This document shows, piece after piece, positions 33,594-47,104 of a DNA stretch of 64,000 bases. Location: NCBI GenBank assembly GCA_037074765.1, contig JBAMDO010000098.1, positions 1-64,000 of the forward strand, read 5' to 3'. Numbering within the stretch: position 1 is the stretch's first letter; each line of letters starts with the position of its first letter. The notes under the pieces were generated by a model. It did not search any database. It was not told where the DNA came from and worked only from the letters and a program-made list of their open reading frames with translations. A program made the translations under genes and the position numbers. The stretch is from Mansonella perstans (taxonomy: Eukaryota; Nematoda; Chromadorea; Rhabditida; Onchocercidae).

Positions 33594-36500
33594 ATGACAA
33601 TTTTGAAGAAATTTGAATCAAGTTCAGCACGAGTGAAAGGTAATTTTTATAAGAAAATTTTTTTTCACATGCGTAAAGAGATAACTTTCACGTAGAAAAA
33701 AAGCATTGAATGAGTTTGTCATCCATATTGAATTCATTCAAACAGAAATGAATGAATTATGATCGCCATTAAGCGTTTTACTTGAGGCATTTTTATTGTT
33801 AAAACTTGACAGAGTAAAAGTAAAATTAAGGTATATTGGATTTATTTAAAGAGAAATAAATGAGTCACGATTATTATTAAGCGTTTTAATTAAATTGTTT
33901 TTTATTGTTAAAATTTCATAGAGCAAAAAGTAAATTAGTTTTATATTCATTTTTCTTCTCTTATTATTATTATTTGCTAATCGTAATGTATTCATTTTAT
34001 GTAAGTGTGGATTGTAAATTTACTCCTGCTTTTGTTTTTTTGTACATGAAAATATATTCTTTTCATAGCATTTTGTAACTTAAATGAAGAGATTTCGCTG
34101 AAGAAGCGTCATTTTATTAATATATATAATCTTTTGATATTAACTTTACATCTACCTTTCTGTAATTTTTGATTTATAATTCTTAAATTTCAGTTATAAT
34201 TCTGAATATTCATGCTTATAACTATTCATTTAGGAATTTCTTTCCATCCAACTAGGCCATGGGTTTTGGCATCATTGCACAGTGGTATCATCCAGTTGTG
34301 GGATTATCGAATGTGTGCTTTGTTGGATAAATTTGACGAGCATGATGGTCCAGTACGTGGTGTTGCATTCCATAATCAACAGCCAATTTTTGTATCTGGT
34401 GGTGATGATTACAAAATTAAAGTAAGCTGGAAGTGATAGTTTTTTTTAATAGCAAGAATTATTTGCGTTAAATTTCGCAAAACAAAAATGCTTTAGGTTT
34501 AGTTTCCGAAAATTTAGAGGAATATAATTGTGTGTTTTGAAATCGATTAAAGATTAGTCATAATAGTATTGTTTTTATTTACTATATATAAATTCCATTT
34601 AATAACTAGATTTTAGGTTTGGAATTACAAGCAACGTCGTTGCATATTCACTTTACTTGGGCATCTTGATTACATCCGTACCACGTTTTTTCACAGTAAC
34701 TATCCGTGGATTATCAGTGCATCGGATGATCAAACAGTACGGATTTGGAATTGGCAAAGTCGTCACAGTATTGCCATTTTGACTGGTAATGTTTATGCTA
34801 GTATTCGGATTATAGCTTAGAAAAGTTAGGAGAGATTTAGTTATTGATCAGATATTGTAATTTCATTATGTTAACAATATTTCTTTGCTCTTTTACAGAT
34901 AAGATTTGTAAATTCATATTGTAATTCATACTTTACCAGGTCATAACCATTATGTGATGTGCGCACAATTCCATCCAACCGAAGATTTGGTGGTGTCGGC
35001 TTCTCTAGACCAAACCGTCCGAATCTGGGACATATCTGGACTTCGGAAGAAGAATGTTTCACCAGGAAGTGGTAACGATATATCGCGTGTGCGTTCAGTG
35101 ACTGGCGTGGCTAGCGGGGATTTATTTGGACAACCCGATGTAGTTGTTAAACATGTTTTGGAAGGGCATGACAGAGGTTTGTTGGAACGATTTCTTCTAG
35201 TTTCACTTATCATTATATATTATTACTATGTAAGGATTCTTTTTACGTGAGAGAAGAATTTTTTACTTATTTGACCAATGTTGGTAATTAAACTTAAATT
35301 GCACATTAATTTTTGCTGTTTACGAATTCTGCTTATAAACCGCATGATCCAGTAACCGAAGAAGGTATTTCTTCTTTAAATTTAGCCATTTCTAATTTAA
35401 AAATAAAATTATTTAGGAGTTAATTGGGTTTCATTTCATCCAACAATGCCACTTTTGGTTTCGGGTGCAGATGATCGGCAAGTAAAGTTATGGCGTTACA
35501 ATGAAAGCAAGGCTTGGGAGGTTAACTCATTCCTATTATTGAATTTTAAGCTGCTCATTTCTTAGGCCTGTAAATCTTGTCCAAGATCTTGGAAATTTTA
35601 GACACGTACCTCACATATATGCTTGCAGGTGGACTCATGCCGCGGGCATTATAACAACGTATCGTCTGTATTATTTCATGCAAAAGCAGAATTGATATTG
35701 AGTAATTCCGAAGACAAAAGTATTCGTGTCTGGGATATGCAAAAACGTACTTGTTTGCACACATTTAGGTAAACGTTCAAAAAGTTAAATTTAAAACGGT
35801 TTGCTTTATATTAGCTTCATTCCGCATGATTTTTTGCGGTTCAGGGATAATATTACGTGAAGACTTTCCAGCAGATTGCTCAATTGGAAATTGTAAATTT
35901 TCTCAAGGGAACCGATTCTCGAACCAGATTGAAAATATAAATGATTTACAGGCATGATAACGATCGTTTTTGGGTTTTGGCTATTCATCCAACATTGAAT
36001 ATGTTCGCAGCAGGTCATGACAGTGGAATGTTGGTGTTCAAAATTGAACGTGAACGTCCAGCATACTGTGTGCATGAAAATTTGGTATTTTACGTAAAAG
36101 ATCGTCAGTTAAGGCGCTTGGATTTAACTAATAAGTTGGTTTTGGAAAGTAGAAATCTTTTAGAGCTAATATATGGAAAACGAGTTGTGTGTATGAGACG
36201 TGTATAACAGTTGACTAGTACTAAAGAAATATATTGCGGGATTTCAGAAGAGCACTAGAGAATGTTACTGGAAGGGAAAAGTATTTCTTCGAAGTAAAAG
36301 ATTGAAAATTTGATAGTTTTGAGTTGATTCATAACTAAAAAGTTTTCAGCAAGGATGTAGCATTGGTTCAACTTCGTGGTAGTAAGTTTATGCAGCCTTA
36401 TTATTCACTGCATTACAATCCGGCTGAAAATTCATTCCTTTTGATCACACGTTCATCTATGCTTGAATGTTGTATATATGATATGTATAAGGTAAACGTT

Positions 36501-39500
36501 AACATCAACATATTTTTATCTTACTCTGTTTTATATAACTACTGTTTTCATACTTAATCTTCATTGTTATTATCATCATATTTTCATACATTGACTCAGC
36601 ATTACTACACACAACAACTTAGTTCCCAAACTCTTTATTTTTCATATCCCTACTTATTTCTTTACTTCATTAGTATGTGAAATTTAAAAAAAAACAATTA
36701 GAAGCAGTCATAAATTAGAATTTCAGGTGTCGAAGGATGCATCTGATAATAGTAATGAGACTTCGGAAGGGAAACGTTCTCCGGGTGTAGCTGCGGTTTG
36801 GATAGCGCGCAATCGTTTTGCTGTTTTGGATAAAAATCAGCAAGTTTGTCTAAATCGACGATAAATTTAGGCTGTAGAATTAAAAATTATTTTCTTAAAT
36901 GTCTACTTCTTTTAAGGGTTCATTGATTCATTTCAGATTACAATCCGGGATTTATCAAATCGTGAGAACCGAAAGATTGAACTAAACGTCCCGGTTGATG
37001 ATATTTTCTATGCTGGAACTGGACTTTTGCTTCTGAAAAATAACGATGGTATTCAGCTATTTGATGTCCAGCAAAAGCGCACCTTGGCTGTAGCAAAAGT
37101 TTCTAAGGTTAGTCAAGATTCGATCCTTAAAGTGTGACTAGAACTACCTACACAAAACTACGTAATTCAGAAAAGGGATACTCTAATTTGCAAATTGGAT
37201 CGTTGTAGTATGATTATACCAATAAATCACTAATCAAGTTTTATCGCGGGCTTCGGTTTGGTTATTCATAATTCCTAGCGTATTTAATTCATTAATTATA
37301 TTTCTCGATAGCCGATTGGATTTATTGTTTCATTTATTCATTTAAGAGATGCCGATTTGTAATGATTACATATATTTGTGCTCTCAAATTACAGGTGAAA
37401 TATGTGATTTGGTCAAAGAATTTGGAATATGCAGCTTTACTGAGCAAACATACTTTAACTTTGGTGTCACGCAAATTACAAGTAATTACTGATTTTTTTG
37501 GTGTGAGATCATCTTGTAAATTATAGGAATTTTTGTAAATTTAATGCTAATCGAAGATATATTTCAAGATTTTAAAGTTGTTTTTATCATAATTAGTTTA
37601 CTTAGGTTGGTGCATATTACTCAGTTACTAGAAATATTACTTTCAGATTTTATGCACTGTACAAGAGTCAACCCGTCTAAAGAGTGGTGCTTGGGAAGAC
37701 GAAGGTGTTTTCCTCTACACCACCAGCAATCATATCAAATATGCGTTAGCAGTTGGTGATCATGGCATAATTAGAACATTGGACGTACCAGTATATGTGC
37801 TTGCGGTTCGTGGTGAAAACTTATATTGCTTAAATCGGTAGGTTTTTTCCGAAATTTCTTAAAAATTTTAAAAAAAATTTATGATTCGCCATTTTTCCTG
37901 ACTCGTTTTTCTGTAAATTGATTGTTTGGTAAAGCAAATTTTTTCAAGAATAAAAATCAATTGATGAAACTGAAAACAGAACAGGAAGAAAGATAAAAAC
38001 AAGAAGTATTCAGAGACAATTATAAGGATGTTTCAGAAAGTTTATATTTTCAGCGAAGCAGCTCCGATTGAAGTGCCTATTGATCCAACGGAGTATCGCT
38101 TCAAATTAGCGCTAATAAATCGTCGTTATGATGAGGTTTCTGGAATTTAATTAAATTGAGAAGTATTAAAGACGAGCAAAAATGGGAAAAGTTGCCATCT
38201 AATGAGAAATGTGTTGTTATTAAAATAAAGAATTTTGTACTTTTAAGATGCATTTAAATTCGAGTTTTCTACTTAATGTTTGCTTCAGGTATTGAATATG
38301 GTACGTTCAGCAAATCTGGTTGGTCAGTCAATTATCGCATACTTGCAGAAAAAAGGTTATCCGGAAATCGCTCTACACTTTGTGAAAGATGAAAAAACTC
38401 GATTTGGATTAGCGCTCGAATGTGGTAACCTTGAGGTGCGTTTCTAAATTGTTGTGATCTCCAGCAAAAATTTCTAGAAATCATACAGGAAAAGAAAAGA
38501 TTACAAAAAATTTGTTGTGATTTTTAAAGATTGAAAAGAGGATTAAATTATAAAAGGCAAGAAATATTACTGAATTGATAGCGATAATGGTTCTCTAATT
38601 TAGATAGCTTTTGAATCAGCCAAAGTGCTCGATGATAAGGCTGTTTGGCAGGCTCTTGGTGAAGCTGCCTTAATGCAGGGTAATCATCAGGTAACAAAAA
38701 GTTCTCACAAATTTATCTGTTCTGAATTCGAAAATTTTTTTTTTTAGGGCATGTGTATTTTAGATATTTTAGAATTTAACAGGTATATCATACTTTTTGT
38801 TTTTCTTGAGGGGGAAAGGTAAGAGAGTAAACAAACGTGCATATTGTGCAAGTTATGCAGCTGTTGAAAGTCTCAGAAATTGCAGGTAACTGAGCATTCT
38901 TGTTATTCTTGACTTTTCATACAGATTGTCGAAATGGCATATCAACGCACGAAAGATTTCGAAAAGCTTTCATTTTTATATCTCATCACCGGAAATATGG
39001 AGAAACTACAAAAAATGATGAAAATTGCGCAGATTCGCAAAGTAAGGAGAAAAAAATTTCCAGAATGTTCTTAGAATAAAGCTGTGGAGAAGAATTGATA
39101 GTGCACATTTAATCGGATATCAAGAATCGAACTTTTCATTTTTTATTACAGTTTTATTATCTTGGGATTCTGAAATTTTGCAAAATGCACTCTTTATATT
39201 ACTGGCAGAATAGCAATTTCATATTCAGTTAAAATGAAAGAATTTTAAGGATGTAAATGGGCATTATCAGACTGCACTTCTTCTTGGTGATGTTGGCGAG
39301 CGTATTAAAAGTATGATTCACTATTTTTGTTAGTGCTTAAAACTATAAGTACGAAGTACTTGAAAACTTTTTAAATTTCTTAAAACATGAGAATTATTCT
39401 ATCATTGTTTTTGTTCAACTTCCGAAAATTAATTTTAGTTCTGAAAGATGTTGGTCAGATTTCTTTGGCATATCTGACTGCAGCAACCCATGGATTCGAT

Positions 39501-42500
39501 GAGGAAGCTAAACAGCTGAAAGAGGAGTTATTAGCAAAAGGACAAAATTTGCCACCAGTTGATCCGAATGCTCGCTTACTGATTCCACCACCACCAATCA
39601 AGCAGGTTTGCATTCGATTTCTTATTTTTTAAAATAATTTCAAAATTATATTTCATATTTTATTTGATTTTTTCAAAATTTTCTGGTTTCTATATTATTT
39701 TACTGTTTGAAGTTTTAATTTTTAATCTTATATACTTTATTTATCGTAACATAATTCTTTTTCAAGATGACAGATAACTGGCCGTTATTAACGATGTCGC
39801 GTGGTCCGTTTGATGCACATTTTATCACTGGAAACCGAGCAAATATTGGTGATAAAGCATCGCGAGCAGCTGCTGCATTTGCACATACCAATGATGACGT
39901 TGATATGGTCAGAAATATTGTTCTAATTTGATTTTTTGTTATATTGAAGGATTGATTGATTTCTTAAAATAGGTTTGAAGTATTGTAAATTTTGTAATTT
40001 TGGTTAATGATTTGGAGATTTTAGTGTTCAGGTTTCTTATCCGAATTTTAGTTATTGTGTTCAGAAAAGCAAATTTGTTTATTCTTTCTTTTTCTTTGAA
40101 GTTAATTTACTTTTCAGGCTGGCGATGCTTGGGGTGGTAATGATATAATGTTAGACGAAGAGGGTAATCCGGATATCGATGAAGATGAAATGCATAGCGC
40201 TGCAAGTGAAAAAGATGAAGAAGGTGGCTGGGATGTAAGTGTTGATTTAACCTCAATGTATTTTAATTTAGTTTAGGCCATGTGACTATTAAACTAAGTA
40301 AGTTGTAATTCTTATTTAAAGAATCGGAATTTTTTCTTTTTTCATATAATATCAAGGAAATGTTTCATGCATATCCAAAAGTCGTAGGTAGCCGAAAAAG
40401 GGTGTTCAGACCTAAAGAGAATAAACTGAGATTATGTTTTGTATCCATTGCTATTCAATAGGGCCGATGGCATGGATGTAGCAACTCGTTAGTTTATAAT
40501 GATGCTTTTGAAGTTGGCCATAATTTTAGATTACTTCAATTCCAGGTAGATGATGATTTAACTCTCCCAGCTGATATTGACGTAAAATCTGGTGGAGATG
40601 ATGACAATTTTTATACGGCACCATCACGTGGACAGCCGCCGTCAATATATTGGCCGAACAATTCCAGGTGTGTAAGTCGATTTTTCTGCTGAAATTCGCT
40701 GAATCTCAATTATGCTAAAATAATATTTGACTGATGAAAAAGTTTTAATGTCTGCTATTGAAAAGCTCTGAAGAAATTAGTAGCATTACTATAGTTTTCA
40801 CGACTGAATGCTTTGTGTTTCTTTTCCAATTACTTTTACTTTTTTCAATTTCACATGCAGAGAGACTAGTGTAGGGGTTACTTTATTTATTGGTAGTTAT
40901 GCTGAAATAAGTATTCAGTGTTTAAACTTGTTTTCAGATTGGTTGCAGATCACGTTGCATCAGGTGCTTTTGATAGCGCTGCACGTTTATTACGTGATCA
41001 ACTTGGCATTACTCGCATTGAACCGTTCAAACAGCTTTTCTTAACAATTTACGCAAGGTTAGTTAACAGTATGCTGGTCTTATCTGTTGAAATTTGTCGC
41101 TAACGTTCAGTTTATTTTTTTTTTTTGCAATTCACTTATATATGTATATATGTAAATTCTTGTTAGTAATAGGAGTAATAAATTAATTTCTAGATAAATC
41201 ATATGTTTATATAAAGCGGAGTAGTGTAATCCGAAATAAAGTGTACACTTCAGGAATGATAAACAGTTAATGAAAATCATTCCAGATCACGTACCAGTTA
41301 TGAAGGATTACCGAATGCTGGTCCGAACTTCGTTTATCGGTTGCGTAACTGGCAAGATGGTGGTGGTCGAAGTGGCTTACCAGCTATTAACTTACATCTT
41401 AGCGATCTGGCTTTACGTCTTCAAACCTGTTATCAGCTTACAACTGCTGGTAAATTCACTGAAACTATTGAAAAGTTACGTCAGCTATTGCTATCTGTTC
41501 CATTATTGGTGGTGGATTCGAAGCAAGAAGTTCGTTACAGTTTTTTTTTTTTTTATCTGATTTACGTAATGTTGTTTGTGCCTGTAATAATTTCAATACC
41601 AATTTTTGAAGATTTGGATTTTGAGGATATTTCAGTTCATATGATGTTTGTTAAGATCTGTTTCTTGTTCATTTCGAAAATTTAAGAGAAAAAATAAAAC
41701 CCGTTGATGGAGTTTTGCAGATGGCAGAGGCACAACAACTAATCGATATTTGCCGCGAATATTTAGTAGGTTTGTTGATGGAAACGGCACGAAAGGAATT
41801 ACCAAAAGTAGTTGAAAATGCGAAACGAAATGCCGAAATGGCTGCATATTTCACTCACTGCCAACTTCAGCCGGTATATTTTCTTTAATTTTAGAATAAC
41901 CAGCAGCATCAAATTAAATAGCATTGGTTAATATTGATTTTTAATCATTAGATAACATTGATTAATGATATAGTTAAAACGATAGACGTAGTTTAAATGA
42001 AAAAAAAAAGGAGGTAATTGTGTTTCTGTGGAAAGTGGCTCACATTGTGGAAACTTCTTGAATTAGGTGAAAATTGATAAAGAAAGTATTTAATAAAATG
42101 AGTAATCGGTGTATTATAATTTCGTATTTTCTATTGTTTCAACTTTAATTTTGAAATATTTTCGAACTAGAGTTTTTTTGTAGCCTTGCGAAATACAGTT
42201 TTGTTTCAGGTTCATCAAATATTAACGCTTCGAACAGCAGTGAATTTATTTTTCAAGCTAAAGCAAATGAAAACCTGTACATCCTTTTGTAAACGTTTGT
42301 TAGAATTAGGTAAGTTAAAAGTTTTGAAAAGGAATGCGAAAGTTCGTTCTGAATTTTCGGGCAGTTTTTTTCCGTTTTGTTTCAGTATTTTTGGAACTGA
42401 AACTGTTTGTAGGACCAAAAGCAGAAGTCGCTGCACAAATACGAAAAGTGTTAACAGTTGTTGAGAAAGAACCAAATGACGCGCATCAGGTTTTTTTTTG

Positions 42501-43356
42501 ATTTGAACTTACTTTTATAAAACTAAATTTCGTTAAAAATCTTGCATATCAAAATTATTGATATTAGCTTTTTCTGTTCTATGGCATTTGTAAAAATCTG
42601 CTATGTTTTCTGCTTTATTACGGAGAAAACCTTTGATAAATGGGTTTTTACTAGGTTAATGCGAAATCCAAACTTGATCCAGTAGTCATAGAATAAATTA
42701 ATTCAGGGAATTGATCGGGCAATTCTCTTTTTTGAAATTCGGGCAAATATGATTTATGTTTGCTAATACATTTAGGAACTTTTCAAGTATTATTCATTAA
42801 ATCTTGATTTACAGCTAGAATACGACGAACACAATCCATTTGTTGTTTGTTCGAGAAAATTCAAACCTTTGTACCGTGGAAAATCCCAGGTTGATTATTT
42901 TTTTTTCTTTTTAAGGAAAGAGCACACAATAATTTTATTAATATTTTAAGTCCTGCTCAATTTCTATCGGTTAAAAAGATTAGTAAAATAATATGTTTTT
43001 AAGTAGATGTTAGATTGCTTTGAATGAGTAATGGTTGCTTTAAACTAGAAGTATTTCGATGTGTTCATTTTCTGATAATTAATTCTGATTCAGCAAAAAG
43101 CATCGATGTCAGCAAGCAATGGTTTACACTGATTGTCCTACATTTATGATTTTATGCGCAGTAAAAATCATCAAATTCTCAGACAGTTCTATGATTATTT
43201 TTTCAATTATCTGTTTTTTTCCAGGTAAAATGTCCATTCTGCGGTGCGTCATACTCACCTGATATTGCGGGTGAAATATGTGATGTTTGTCAAGTAGCCG
43301 AAATAGGTCGTGATGCAATTGGTTTGAAAATTTGCACTATCCAAAGTGGGCGATAA
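33594..43356 (+). CDS. copa: Coatomer subunit alpha (alpha-COP), 28 exons, 1238 aa
   Basis: Largest subunit of the COPI coat for retrograde Golgi-to-ER transport. Exons: 33594-33639, 34234-34421, 34617-34785, 34940-35176, 35417-35520, 35629-35768, 35952-36134, 36350-36491, 36727-36843, 36937-37107, 37395-37481, 37647-37837, 38054-38135, 38289-38435, 38604-38690, 38925-39041, 39250-39310, 39439-39605, 39767-39907, 40118-40234, 40546-40667, 40938-41057, 41286-41529, 41721-41873, 42210-42309, 42413-42489, 42815-42889, 43225-43356. Phases agree throughout. Residues 1-295 form the WD40 propeller ([34 protein letters not shown]) that binds KKxx cargo; a second propeller runs to about 590, then a helical solenoid ([20 protein letters not shown]), an acidic linker (about 850-935) and the COPI_C domain that binds epsilon-COP. 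The end holds a CPFC...CDVC pair, a likely zinc site. Length is close to human COPA (1224). Confidence 0.97.
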
Positions 43357-44880
43357 GAATTTTCCAATTTTCCTTCCATTCTTCCATTAATTTCGTCATA
43401 ATATAATATATTTCCTCATATTTGGATTTTTGCATTGCAAGCGATTAGAGGCATTGTGAAGGAAGAAAGGAAAATGGGAACAAAAAAACCGTAAAATCTT
43501 CTGTTCGAAGCGATGAAGAATGAAGTCACTCGGGCTAATATAGGATTTCCAATATTTATCTTAGAGATTTTTGATTGAAAATTTTGACTGTGTTCTTACT
43601 GTATTTCTTATAAATGGGGATGGATTTTATGAACCATATTTATTCATTTTGTTAAATTGTTTGTTTTATATTATTGCATTCTGTGATCAATATTCTTTTT
43701 AAACATTCTTCGTAAATAAATTTTTTTAAACAATCACTCCCAGAGAATTTTGCCTAGATTATGCATTTTTAAATTTAATATTGTTTCTGGTAATTTAGTC
43801 TCAAAAAGTTCAAATATGATGAAATTAATTTAAAGTTGAAAATTTTCCTAGCGCGATGCATCCTACGCAATCAGGATTTAGAAAGAAATGCGAGATGTAA
43901 AAAGTGCCGACTTGTGATGATTATTTGTTAGAAAAAAGAGCAAATATAAAGCAACTATTTTGAAAATTCAAAATTAATAGAAAACTATTAACTAATTGTA
44001 AATATTAATAAGTGATTTATATTTTCATTCGAAAAAGAATGAATAAATGAGATACTATTTGAAAGTATTTTTTCATTCTTTTTTCTTCAAACTCTTATTG
44101 TTCAGAATTTTCCAAATTTATTTATCATCAATAACTCGTTATTCTCTTCTATTTAGAACTTCTTTTTTTTTTAAAAAAAAAAATGAAGATTGTATATGAA
44201 ATTAGAATCGTGTATAAACATTTCAGAAAGAAGTGAATAAGATAGTTGCTCAACTACTTTTAAATACTTACAAATCATGTCTGAAATAGAAGTTTAACCA
44301 AAAACGTTTTCACTTTTCTTTCATTCCAATCCAATAAAGGTTTATTTATTTTACACATTGGACCCATAAAGTTCTGAAGTTTTTGTCCGCTTATCATTGA
44401 TTTTTTAAATTTACATTTACATCATACTTCAACAGAAAAAGAAAGAAGTTTCCTCATCAATTTCCGAGAAAATCTATGATAAGTTTTATCAGTTAGTATA
44501 AACAGTAAAATAGTTCAACTGTCATTGCGATTGGGTTTTACAGCAATGTATCATTAAAGCAGATTATAAGAAACGGTTTACGAGAAAGCATTGATAAAAA
44601 CCGACAATTTTCCATTATAAAGGGGAAGTTACACTACTGCCAATACTGAAACTAACTCTTGCCAGTGTTTATCATTATACAAAGTTGTTGTGAATAGTTT
44701 GATGAGTATTCTTTGAATTTCTCAAAAAGAATCTAACTTAAATGCACTTTCAGTTTCTTGTTTAACACTGAAATCTGATTAACTCGGCCAGATGAAATAC
44801 AGCGAACAGTCTATTAAATATATGATCAACTTTCTTTGATAGTTTTATTTGATTCAAAATTCCTTGCTTACCTTATTTAT
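43357..44880. other. COPA 3' flank and intergenic DNA
   Basis: AT-rich sequence holding the presumed COPA 3' untranslated region up to about 43740. I see no further gene before the retrotransposon remnant. Confidence 0.55.
43715..43720 (+). other. Candidate polyadenylation signal of COPA
   Basis: AATAAA lies 359 bases after the stop codon. No earlier perfect AATAAA was noticed in this 3' flank, although variants exist. Confidence 0.4.
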
Positions 44881-44889
44881 ATTACCCAT

Positions 44890-45580
44890 TTTACATGAAT
44901 GTTGATATCAGTTCTATTTATTCTCTTCGTCGTGGCAACGATTTGCAAATGAGGATTTGCGTGATTTCGCCCACGTTTAACACGGACTGGCTGAAAATCA
45001 ATGTGAGATAAGAAAATATATTTGCATATGATGCAACGAAAAGTTTGATTAGGCGATCTCAGTGATGCATGGGTTTTTTTTTTGGATATCTCTCTTTTCC
45101 GACGTTGATTCCATGAATGACTTCAAGAGAGATAGCAACATTATGAATTGTATGTCTCCAGATCTCCCGACTGAATGCTGAGTAGACCATTTGTGGCAGT
45201 TGGCATGACTGATGTTAAGATACTATTTAGAGAGTCTTTATACCACTTTTTAGGGGCACTTCTCATGCTAGAGACGGTAACAAGTTCACCATACAGAACA
45301 ATGTTAGAAAGACGATGATCCTCCATCCTGGATACGTGCCACGCCTAACGTAACTACGTTCTCAGCAGCATGACTTCAGTGCTGATGATAGCTGCCTATT
45401 GAAGGACTGTATCAATTTGTTAGATGATCAATGCAAAGATTTTGAGGATTGAGCGGAGACAGCGCTGATGGAAACATTCGAGAAAACGCAGGTGGTGCCG
45501 ATAGACAACTCAGACAGCAATTTTGGTATTGTTCTTCAGATTTTTGATTGTAGCCGACTCTTATGGTTCGAAAAATAACG
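44890..45580 (-). mobile_element. Decayed 3' end of a non-LTR retrotransposon (LINE) polyprotein
   Basis: On the minus strand, in broken frames, the sequence gives the typical order of the C-terminal part of LINE endonuclease-reverse transcriptases. There is a WVVYRHHLRFLE-like stretch, then HQRCLRSIL (about 45480-45440), STEVMLLRTQLRWAWHVSRM with errors (about 45370-45320), EDHRLSNIVLYGEL, APKKWYKDSLNS, and a FRCIICKYIF...H knuckle near 45010 resembling the zinc-finger tail. Several in-frame stops and frameshifts are present and only the last part of the element remains, so it is a dead 5'-truncated copy, as is usual for LINEs. The clade (RTE-like or another) cannot be settled by eye. Confidence 0.75.
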
Positions 45581-45620
45581 GTTTCGAGATTCCAACGATT
45601 TCGAGATTATAACAGTTTGA

Positions 45621-46136
45621 TTTCGATTCCAATTTTTTTTCAATGCATAGATCTGCTGGCAAAGGCTAATGTTTTTCTTTGCGTATGGATATGAAAAAAA
45701 TTTTTTGAGAGTGCAAGTTTCATTTTTTCAATTTTTTAAGATATGTTTCGTTTTTCATTTCTGTTTTGATAAAAGATTCAAAAAGAGCTTGATTTATTGT
45801 TAAAAAATTGAAAAATTCATTTCATTTTCAGCCAGTACAGTTGTGATATGTAAATGAGAGGGGTTGAATATTGAATGATGATTCAGAAAACAATAAAAAA
45901 GAAATTTTGAATTATTATACCAGTCTGAACTACAGGTCGAATTACTGTATAGCTTTAAAGCAAAAACGTTTTTAGCAATTTCAGCTAATAGCGTCTTCCA
46001 GAGTATATTAAACATAGCTATTCGAATTTATTCATTTTGTGTTGATATAATTTACTGAACTTTTACTATCATATGCCACGAATAGTAATAAAATTGAATA
46101 ATTAAGGGCGATAACAAGTTTATAGCATTTTCCATC
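45621..46136. repeat. 0.5-kb direct repeat, copy A (upstream of the Cys-rich gene)
   Basis: This sequence, from AGATCTGCTGGCAAAGGCTA near 45649 to GATAACAAGTTTATAGCATT near 46110, is repeated at 47779-48284. It ends about 135 bases before the start of the secreted protein gene, so it may carry its promoter. Small open frames inside differ between copies and do not look coding. Confidence 0.85.
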
Positions 46137-46271
46137 TTATGGTGACATGAAAAAAAGTGCGGAAGTTAAGTAAATATTCGAAAAATGGACAATATTTCTT
46201 ACAAGTGCTTATTAATTATATGAGCGTCTTTTTCAATTACAAATAATATGAATTCACAAATTACAGCTTCT

Positions 46272-47104
46272 ATGGAATTTTTGATCGAATACTTACTTTT
46301 GCTTAATATTTGTTTTCTAGCTGCAAAATCGGTGAGTTTTATTTAAATTTAGCAATACTGATTGTTTTTATAATTGTATAATTTATAAAATTGTATCACT
46401 TAAAAAGTATTTGACATTTCATGAAATATTGTCGCTCCAAAACTCATTTTTAAAAACAACATGCGTAAAATTTCCATCAAAAAATGCTTGACCTTCTTTT
46501 TGACTCAACGTGGAGATTTTTGTAGGATTACATAGATAATGGAACGCCGGAAAATTATTATGGACCATTTTTCGTTCCCACCGATGGAATGTAAGCGCTT
46601 TTTCACGTAACTACTAAATATTTATGTTTTCTGTGGAACTGAAGTTCAAACATAAATTTTGCGATTTTGTTCAAAACTTTTTAATGTTTTGAAAATTTGA
46701 GCATTAATTTTAGAGAAAAAGAATGCACCACCCATGCTGATTGTTACGATATGCGAGAGCCAATTGATTGGTGTCGTTTGGCTGCAAACCAGCATTGGAC
46801 GTTAGTTGCTTGAATATACATAATTAGAAGTTAACCAAAAGAAATTTGGAATACTAAAGTGAAAAAAATATTTTCAGTCTTCAATAATTCCTGCAGAAAA
46901 ATTTTCCTTTAATACTAAGTTTAACCAATTAGCAGAAGTTGTAAAATGATTCAACGAATAATTTTTAGTGAAAAAGGTTGTTATTGCAATCCGATTATAG
47001 AGATGTGCATCATTGAGCGTATTACTATGCTCGATTCAGTAAGTGGAAACCTTGACTATGCTTTCTGTTCACCGATAGATTCTTGGTTTTGTCCATTCTT
47101 TTGA
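46272..47104 (+). CDS. Small secreted cysteine-rich protein, 4 exons, about 115 aa
   Basis: Exons: 46272-46331, 46526-46590, 46714-46800, 46969-47104; GT/AG with consistent phases. Exon 1 encodes a signal peptide (MEFLIEYLLLLNICFLAAKS). The start at 46272 is preferred over the in-frame ATG at 46248 because the paralogous copy at 61.6 kb keeps a signal peptide only from the equivalent second Met. The mature part has eight cysteines, an even number fit for four disulfides: CTTHADC, DWC, GCYC, EMC, AFC and WFC. The last exon is read through a possible GTAAGT donor at 47039 to the TGA at 47102, because that adds the last two cysteines. I do not recognise the family; it is not a Kunitz or WAP pattern. 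Export, possibly at the host interface, is inferred only from the signal peptide. Confidence 0.65.

Noticed and set aside
46248..46271. ATG at 46248 as start of the Cys-rich gene
   Set aside because: In the paralogue the corresponding Met is out of frame with the signal peptide, while the second Met is in frame; an N-terminal extension would also sit awkwardly before a signal sequence.
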